Below, piece after piece: positions 41,310 through 46,295 of a stretch of DNA of 46,295 nucleotides. The notes under the pieces were generated by a model. The model worked only from the letters and a program-made list of their open reading frames with translations, had not been told where the DNA came from and did no database searches. Origin of the DNA: Clostridia bacterium (GTDB lineage Bacteria > Bacillota > Clostridia > Christensenellales > Borkfalkiaceae); contig JAFZXN010000052.1 in NCBI GenBank assembly GCA_017616695.1, positions 1 to 46,295 of the forward strand, read 5' to 3'. Position 1 is the stretch's first letter, and every line of letters starts with the position of its first letter. The position numbers and the translations under genes are program-made.

Positions 41310-41908
41310 GCGTCATATCCCCCGAAAACAAACGGATGGCGCAATTTTTTAAGTTGTGATTTAACGCCTTCTTCCGTTATAGGCTTGAGCATAAATCCGC
41401 TGGCTTCGGTCTTCCAAGCGTCGATGGAATACTCGCCGAAGGCGGTCAGGAATACGATATTCGTATGCGGATTTATGTCAACGAGAGTCTTGCAAAGATC
41501 CAGCCCGTTCGAATACGCGCCCAGTTCGATATCCAAAAAGGCGAGGGAAACGCGGTTTGCTTTGGCGTATTCGACCGCTTGAGAGGGCTTTGTAAAGCCG
41601 ACGACGGTCGCCTTCGGAATAGCCTTTTCGATAATGGGAAGTCCGCCCGTTAAGATTATTTTGCTGTCGTCGACGATGATGACGACGGGGCTTTCCAAAT
41701 CGCCTTTTGAGGCGTCGAAAAGTTCGGTTGCTTCAACGCCGAGAACTTCGGCGATCTTTGCGATCATCAAAGAGTCTGGCAAGCGCCTGTCCGCTTCCCA
41801 ATTCGCAACGCTTGAACGATTGACGAAAAGAGCGTCCGCAAGTTGCTGTTGCGACATACCGTTTTGCCTTCTTGCTGCCAAAAGCGCCTCACCGAAAGAA
41901 CGTTTCAC
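41306..41908 (-). CDS. XRE-HTH/receiver fusion response regulator
   Basis: The 200 residues run from a GTG at 41908. An N-terminal XRE/Cro-type helix-turn-helix (about 4-60; MSQQQLADALFVNRSSVANWE) is joined to a C-terminal receiver domain (about 73-195). The receiver has acidic residues DD (80-81), phospho-acceptor Asp126 (FLDIELG) and Lys in MLKPI. The order, with the DNA-binding domain first, is the reverse of usual regulators. An ATG at 42001 with its own GGAGGGGG site would add 31 residues. The GTG is preferred because a TTGAAT-17-TATAAT promoter sits inside that extension and GAGG lies 8 nt before the GTG. The LytS-like kinase is the cognate partner. Confidence 0.85.
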   Translation of the reverse strand: MKRSFGEALLAARRQNGMSQQQLADALFVNRSSVANWEADRRLPDSLMIAKIAEVLGVEATELFDASKGDLESPVVIIVDDSKIILTGGLPIIEKAIPKATVVGFTKPSQAVEYAKANRVSLAFLDIELGAYSNGLDLCKTLVDINPHTNIVFLTAFGEYSIDAWKTEASGFMLKPITEEGVKSQLKKLRHPFVFGGYDA

Positions 41909-41938
41909 ACGTTTCACCTCATTCTTCAAGATAGTTTC

Positions 41939-41967
41939 ATTATACATTAAACGAAACGCAAATTCAA
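41939..41967 (-). promoter_or_regulatory. Promoter of the HTH-receiver/LytS pair
   Basis: The minus strand carries TTGAAT (41962-41967), 17 bp, then a perfect TATAAT (41939-41944), about 31 bp before the GTG start. It argues against the longer ATG start at 42001. Confidence 0.65.
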
Positions 41968-42338
41968 GGGGAAAGCCGCAAAAAACAGGCTGACGTTTCA
42001 TTCTGAAACCCCCTCCGGTAAAATATAGGCCTGTGCTTTACGCTTCGTAGTCTTTTATATTATAATATATCGGTACAAGAACGCTATGGCGCAAGCAAAT
42101 GCGACGTGGCGGGAAAGTAAAAAAATCTTTAAAAGAAATTAATAACAAAAACCACCAAAACACGCATTATTGCGATAATGATCGCTATTTATGCTTATCG
42201 CGGCGATAGGCTCGTTTATAACGATGAGCCGCACGACCGAGTTAATGCGCGTATGTACGCAAAACCGAAATTTTGACAAAACGCACGCTTTTGTGTTTTG
42301 AATAAACGATAAAAGATATTTTTTATAGGAGAATAATA
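41968..42338. other. Intergenic region between the divergent two-component and MscS genes
   Basis: Beyond the promoter above, no gene is seen. Small palindromes occur (GCGAT/ATCGC near 42175, GGCTC/GAGCC near 42211-42232). A TTGACA box lies at 42273-42278, overlapping an ACAAAA/TTTTGT inverted repeat. It may be the -35 of the MscS gene, although no good -10 is at normal spacing. Confidence 0.45.
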
Positions 42339-43391
42339 ATGATCATTATCGAAAACATCAAAAACTGGTTCAAGAACTTCAAGTTCACCTTCGGATTTCT
42401 CGTGAAGTGTATCCTCGTGCTTGCGACGCTGGCGCTTTACTTTTTGCTGATATTCGGCAAAAACTTCTTTGATCCGATGAACGACTTCTGGCGCAGTATC
42501 AATATTTTCGGCACAGCCGGCGAATACAACGTAATTTTAAGACTCATAAGTTACGCGTTTTTCTTGCTCGGCGGCAGCTCGATAATCGGCTTTTTATTGA
42601 AGCAGTTATCCGCACCCATGAAAAAGGGCAGAGCAATAATCTTTATGCTCGCAAGCCTTATCAAATATGCTGCTGTCATAGTGCTTTTCTTCTTCATTTT
42701 ACAGGCTCTCGGCGTTGACACTACCACCATTCTCGCCGGTATAGGTATCGTCGGCCTCGTCGTCGGTCTCGGCGCGCAGCCGCTTATCTCCGACATAATC
42801 GCAGGTATCTTCATCGTCTTCGAGGGCGTTTTCGACGTGGGCGACATAATAGTTGCAAGCGGTTTCCGCGGCACCGTTATGGATATAGGTATCCGCACCA
42901 CCAAGATAGTGGACGCTGGCGGCAACATCAAAGTTATGAACAACGCCGATCTTCGCGCTATCGTCAATATGACCAATCAACTCTCTCTCGCCGTCTGCGA
43001 TATCGGTATCGAATACGGTGAATCGCTTGAAAGGGTAGAAGCCGTTCTCTCCGCTAATCTCGAAGCCATCAAAAAGGCTATTCCCGATATCAAAGAAGGC
43101 CCATTTTACAAAGGCGTTGCCGAACTTGCCGACTCCGCGGTCGTTATAAGATTCGTCGCCAAGTGCGAGGAAGGCACCAAATATCAGGTCGAGAGAGATA
43201 TGAACCGTCAGTTCAAACTGCTCTTTGACAATAACAACATCGGTATACCTTTCCCGCAGGTGGTCGTCAACGAGCCTTCGACGTTTGAAGACGCGACCAG
43301 GCATGAACAGCGCGCGGCGCAGCAGTTCGTCGCGGAACAGAAAGAATTAAGCAAAGGTATTGCCGAAACGGACATCATCGGTGAGAAATAA
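42339..43391 (+). CDS. Small-conductance mechanosensitive channel (MscS family)
   Basis: This 350-residue channel would open under membrane tension to release solutes during hypo-osmotic shock. Helices are seen at about 18-42, 68-90 and 100-125. The pore-lining helix follows (GIVGLVVGLGAQPLISDIIAG), with the Gly/Ala packing pattern and the conserved PLISD turn. The MscS beta domain (DVGDIIVASGFRGTV, NADL) and a C-terminal alpha/beta cytoplasmic cage complete it. Length and motifs fit the YkuT-like Gram-positive branch. The ATG follows TATAGGAG. It diverges from the two-component pair and is followed at 40 bp by the repeat protein gene, possibly in the same transcript. Confidence 0.93.
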   Translation: MIIIENIKNWFKNFKFTFGFLVKCILVLATLALYFLLIFGKNFFDPMNDFWRSINIFGTAGEYNVILRLISYAFFLLGGSSIIGFLLKQLSAPMKKGRAIIFMLASLIKYAAVIVLFFFILQALGVDTTTILAGIGIVGLVVGLGAQPLISDIIAGIFIVFEGVFDVGDIIVASGFRGTVMDIGIRTTKIVDAGGNIKVMNNADLRAIVNMTNQLSLAVCDIGIEYGESLERVEAVLSANLEAIKKAIPDIKEGPFYKGVAELADSAVVIRFVAKCEEGTKYQVERDMNRQFKLLFDNNNIGIPFPQVVVNEPSTFEDATRHEQRAAQQFVAEQKELSKGIAETDIIGEK

Positions 43392-43393
43392 TA

Positions 43394-43429
43394 TATTGTC
43401 ACTTTGCGTTTTTTAGTGGCAGGACAATA
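43394..43429 (+). promoter_or_regulatory. Hairpin overlapping the ribosome binding site of the repeat-protein gene
   Basis: TATTGT (43394-43399) can pair with ACAATA (43424-43429), and the inner CACT with AGTG (43415-43418). The AGGA site (43421-43424) lies in a bulge of the 3' arm, 3 nt before the ATG at 43432. The fold may lower translation; no energy was calculated. Confidence 0.3.
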
Positions 43430-43431
43430 AT

Positions 43432-46182
43432 ATGAAAGACGAATTAAACAATTATAATATAGTTAACGCGGACGGCGTATCGAAAGAGCATTCGGGCGAC
43501 GAAAAGATATCTTTCGACAACGACGATCCCGGTTTCATACGGGAGGACGCGTTATCAGGTCAAAGCGAGGTCTATCGCGCGCCGGAAACTTTCGACGAGC
43601 GGCGCGAAGACAAAATCGCAAAGCGCGACCGTAAAGAAAAACGCGAAGAAAAAAGAACTTCTTCGTCGTCATCGTCCTCTTCGTCTTCATCCGATATCGG
43701 TGGCAACGAAAGCGGTTCGGCGGCGTCGGACGTATCTTCGTCGGTATCGTCTTCGGCAACGGCAGGCACGACGTCGGTCGCTTCGGCTCTTGGCGGAACG
43801 ATGGGCGCTTTGGCAAGCGTTGTGGCGACTACGGTGGTCGCCGCTTTGGTTATCGCGATCGCTTTCGTCAGCACGATGACGATAAACGCGAAGCTTGCTA
43901 TATCCGAAATGACGAGTTTTGTGTTTCAGGTCGAGATAACCAACGCTGAGGATGAAGACTTCCTTAAACCCATCACGGCTACGCTCGACGGCGATGGGTA
44001 TCATTCCGAACAGGAAGTACATAAAGACACCGTGTATATGACCTTCGACGGTCTTGAATCGGGTAAAGAATACCTTCTGAAGATATACAACGAAGAAAAA
44101 ACCTTCTTCAAAAAATCATATGTAACGGCGACCGAATACGTCGAAAAAGGCTCGATGGACGTCGTTATCGACAATGGCGAAGCGATCGTTACGGTCGAAA
44201 ACGTTCTTTTAAGCGCCGGCGAATATTATACGATAACCGTTAAAGACGCCGACGGAAACGTGGTTTTCATAAAAGACAGCGTTGAGCAAAACGCTCAGTT
44301 CCGCTTCTCGCTTGAAAAGCCGACTGCCCTTTACTATTCGATAAGCGTAAACGGTGCTGTGTATGCTGTGGCGGAAACCGCGATCGAACCCGTTTACGAT
44401 CTTGAAAACGGCGTTTGGCATTGGAATACGGAAAACGACAGCGCTTATATCTCGTTTGTCGACAAGAACGGCGGTGCCCCGCTCGTTTTTGACGCGACGA
44501 TAAGAAGCGAAGTTATCATCGAAGCTTCCTGCGAGTCGGACGGCAGCCGTATGGTGACCGCGACCGTTTCGTACGAAGGCAAAGATTATAGCGATCGGAA
44601 GACCGTAGTTTTGACTTCGCCCGGTCACGCTTACGGCGACCTTATCGCCGAAGTTCCCGCGGGCTGCGAAACGACCGGCACGGCGGTGCATTATCACTGC
44701 GAAGAGTGCGACAAGTATTTCGACGCGGATAAGAACGAAGTGACCGAAGAAGCGCTCGTCATAGCGGCTAAAGGTCACGCTTACGGCGACCTTATAGCGG
44801 AAGTTCCCGCGGGATGCGAAACGGAAGGCTTTGCGGCGCATTACCGCTGCGAAGCGTGCAACAAGTATTTCAACGCAGATAAGAACGAAGCGACCGAAGA
44901 AGCGCTCGTCATAGCGGCTAAAGGTCATACTTACGGCGAACTGATAGAGGAAGTTCCCGCAGGCTGCGAAACGACCGGCACGGCGGCGCATTATCACTGT
45001 GAAGAATGCAACAAGTATTTCGACGCGGATAAGAACGAAGCGACCGAAGAAGCGCTCGTCATAGCGGCTAAAGGTCATACTTACGGCGACCTTATAGCGG
45101 AAGTTCCCGCAGGGTGCGAAACGACCGGCACGGCGGCGCATTATCACTGCGAAGAGTGCGACAAGTATTTCGACGCGGATAAGAACGAAGCGACCGAAGA
45201 AGCGCTCGTCATAGCGGCTAAAGGTCACGCTTACGGCGAATGGATGGTCGAAGTCCCCGCTACGTCAAGTAGCGACGGTATGGCCGGTCACTATTATTGC
45301 TCGGTCTGCCATAAATACTTCGACGCCGACAAGAACGAAGTCGACGGCGACTCTCTCGTTATTCCGGCGTACGACGTTTCTTACGATTACGATGATCCCG
45401 TTTGGTCTTGGGGCAGAGATGAGGCGACGGGCGCTCTCGACGGCACAGCGACGGTTACTTTCATCGAAACGCACGGCGAAGATCCGCTCGTCATAACGGC
45501 TTTTGTTGTTAAAAACGAAAGAACTCCCGCGACCTGCGAAAGTCCGGCGGTCAAATATTACCTTGCCGACACTTCCGAATATCCGGAGATATCTTATATG
45601 TCGGAGACGAGCGAAGACTTTGAAGAAGGCGACCCGCTCGGTCACGCTTACGGCGACCTTATAGCGGAAGTTCCCGCGGGGTGCGAAACGACCGGCACGG
45701 CGGCGCATTACGAATGCTCCGTTTGCCATAAGGTTTTTGACGAAAACAAAGTCGAAACCACGCCGGAAGCGCTTGCCGTTTCCGCGCTCGGTCACGCTTA
45801 CGGCGACCTTATAGCGGAAGTTTCCGCGGGGTGCGAAACGACCGGCACGGCGGCGCATTACGAATGCTCGGTCTGCCATAAGGTCTTTGACGAAAACAAA
45901 GTCGAAACCACGCCGGAAGCGCTTGCCGTTTCCGCGCTCGGTCATACTTACGGCGACCTTATAGCGGAAGTTTCCGCGGGTTGCGAAAACGATGGCGTAG
46001 CGGCGCATTATCACTGCGAAGAGTGCGACAAGTATTTCGACGCCGACAAGAACGAAACGACGCTCGGGGCTTTGACGATCCCCGCGACCGGAGTTGCGGG
46101 CGAGCCTGTCAAATTGATCAAGGATGACGTTTCCGCCGATATCGTCGGTAAGAAAGTATATATTATGCTCGGTTTGCCATAA
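43432..46182 (+). CDS. Membrane-anchored protein with eight 50-residue Cys-containing repeats; frame disrupted at 3' end
   Basis: The 916 residues begin with an acidic/basic cytoplasmic segment (1-76) and a run of 11 Ser (77-87). One membrane helix (about 121-150) is followed by an extracellular part. This holds Ig-like modules (about 155-397) and eight 50-residue repeats (from residue 398, with a 90-residue Ig-like spacer after the fifth). Most repeats read GHxYGDLIAEVxAGCE, then HYxCxxCxKYFDADKNE, with a CxxC pair that could bind metal or form disulfides. This repeat type is known from clostridial surface proteins; its function is not. The coding frame ends after an unrelated 30-residue tail, yet a ninth repeat remnant continues in the +1 frame, implying a frameshift or rearrangement. 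Confidence 0.8.
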   Translation: MKDELNNYNIVNADGVSKEHSGDEKISFDNDDPGFIREDALSGQSEVYRAPETFDERREDKIAKRDRKEKREEKRTSSSSSSSSSSSDIGGNESGSAASDVSSSVSSSATAGTTSVASALGGTMGALASVVATTVVAALVIAIAFVSTMTINAKLAISEMTSFVFQVEITNAEDEDFLKPITATLDGDGYHSEQEVHKDTVYMTFDGLESGKEYLLKIYNEEKTFFKKSYVTATEYVEKGSMDVVIDNGEAIVTVENVLLSAGEYYTITVKDADGNVVFIKDSVEQNAQFRFSLEKPTALYYSISVNGAVYAVAETAIEPVYDLENGVWHWNTENDSAYISFVDKNGGAPLVFDATIRSEVIIEASCESDGSRMVTATVSYEGKDYSDRKTVVLTSPGHAYGDLIAEVPAGCETTGTAVHYHCEECDKYFDADKNEVTEEALVIAAKGHAYGDLIAEVPAGCETEGFAAHYRCEACNKYFNADKNEATEEALVIAAKGHTYGELIEEVPAGCETTGTAAHYHCEECNKYFDADKNEATEEALVIAAKGHTYGDLIAEVPAGCETTGTAAHYHCEECDKYFDADKNEATEEALVIAAKGHAYGEWMVEVPATSSSDGMAGHYYCSVCHKYFDADKNEVDGDSLVIPAYDVSYDYDDPVWSWGRDEATGALDGTATVTFIETHGEDPLVITAFVVKNERTPATCESPAVKYYLADTSEYPEISYMSETSEDFEEGDPLGHAYGDLIAEVPAGCETTGTAAHYECSVCHKVFDENKVETTPEALAVSALGHAYGDLIAEVSAGCETTGTAAHYECSVCHKVFDENKVETTPEALAVSALGHTYGDLIAEVSAGCENDGVAAHYHCEECDKYFDADKNETTLGALTIPATGVAGEPVKLIKDDVSADIVGKKVYIMLGLP
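44623..46089 (+). repeat. Eight exact-length 150-bp coding repeats
   Basis: The units begin at 44623, 44773, 44923, 45073, 45223, 45640, 45790 and 45940, each exactly 150 bp. Units 1-4 are nearly identical, as are units 6-7. Unit 5 is more diverged, and unit 8 resembles units 1-4 in its CEEC half. Very similar neighbours make the array prone to recombination and to assembly errors. Confidence 0.92.
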
Positions 46183-46295
46183 GCTGTTTGACGAGGAGAA
46201 GCACGAGACTACCGAGGAAAACCTGCGTATAAAGATAACGTTGAGTATTGTTTCGTCATTCATTGACAGAAGCGTTGTTTTCCAAACGCAAGCCG
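46166..46295 (+). pseudogene. Out-of-frame ninth repeat remnant, open to the window end
   Basis: In the +1 frame from 46166 the translation reads CSVCHKLFDEEKHETTEENL, clearly homologous to the second half of repeats 6 and 7 (CSVCHKVFDENKVETTPEAL). The frame stays open to the last base. The upstream gene reaches a TAA at 46180-46182 inside this remnant. Either a frameshift has truncated the protein or the junction is an assembly artefact. Confidence 0.65.

Noticed and set aside
41909..42001. N-terminal extension of the HTH-receiver gene from ATG 42001
   Set aside because: A good GGAGGGGG site exists, but a TTGAAT-17-TATAAT promoter lies inside the extension, and the helix-turn-helix domain begins right after the GTG at 41908, which has its own GAGG site.
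44623..46089. CRISPR-like or satellite array
   Set aside because: Units are 150 bp, contiguous, in frame and encode a known type of protein repeat, with no spacers.
44209..46263. Long minus-strand frames with internal repeats opposite the repeat protein
   Set aside because: Their repetitiveness is a mirror of the 150-bp coding repeats, and no start signals are present.

Overview
The window looks like chromosomal DNA from an anaerobic, gut-type Firmicute of class Clostridia. The signs are strong AGGAGG-type ribosome binding sites, TTGACA/TATAAT promoters, Gram-positive lipoproteins, LytS-type and AraC-type regulators, the paired radical-SAM/DUF2344 proteins, and many NPCBM, InlB-type and BspA-type surface modules. 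A lineage near Christensenellales is a guess from gene style, not a demonstrated placement. No phage, transposase, integrase or CRISPR locus was seen.

Layout. 1-14.4 kb is mostly housekeeping: a tRNA-Ala(CGC); two small proteins; a heterodimeric ABC exporter; uracil-DNA glycosylase; a radical-SAM/DUF2344 pair; an SF2 helicase; and a PPOX-type flavoprotein. It ends with a BspA-like leucine-rich-repeat lipoprotein and a small cupin. 14.4-39.7 kb is an accessory carbohydrate locus. Two paralogous AraC/cupin regulators (minus strand) each diverge from a block of secreted proteins. The first block is a lipoprotein with about four CBM9-like domains, translationally coupled to a 2021-residue NPCBM/clan GH-D-like enzyme; a secreted NPCBM/InlB-repeat protein follows. 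A glycyl radical enzyme with its activase comes next. The second block is a tight four-gene operon: NPCBM/InlB-repeat protein, lipoprotein, LamG/FIVAR protein and GH36 alpha-galactosidase-like enzyme. 40-46.3 kb holds a LytS-like kinase with an unusual HTH-receiver regulator, an MscS channel, and a membrane protein with eight 150-bp repeats whose reading frame breaks near the window end.

How it may work (inference). The AraC proteins sense a sugar or glycan and switch on surface glycan-binding proteins and two retaining clan GH-D enzymes, probably acting on alpha-galactosyl-type linkages. The released product, or one derived from it, may feed the cytoplasmic glycyl radical enzyme, which has a dehydratase-like Cys-x-Glu site. 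Three proteins share one module family, two share a GC-(S/G)-TM-basic C-terminal tail, and several units share a TTGnGACGATTTTAC-like upstream motif. Together these suggest one co-regulated, surface-assembled system. No dedicated sugar transporter is encoded inside it. The most novel parts are the short, unassigned glycyl radical enzyme and the giant divergent GH-D-like protein.
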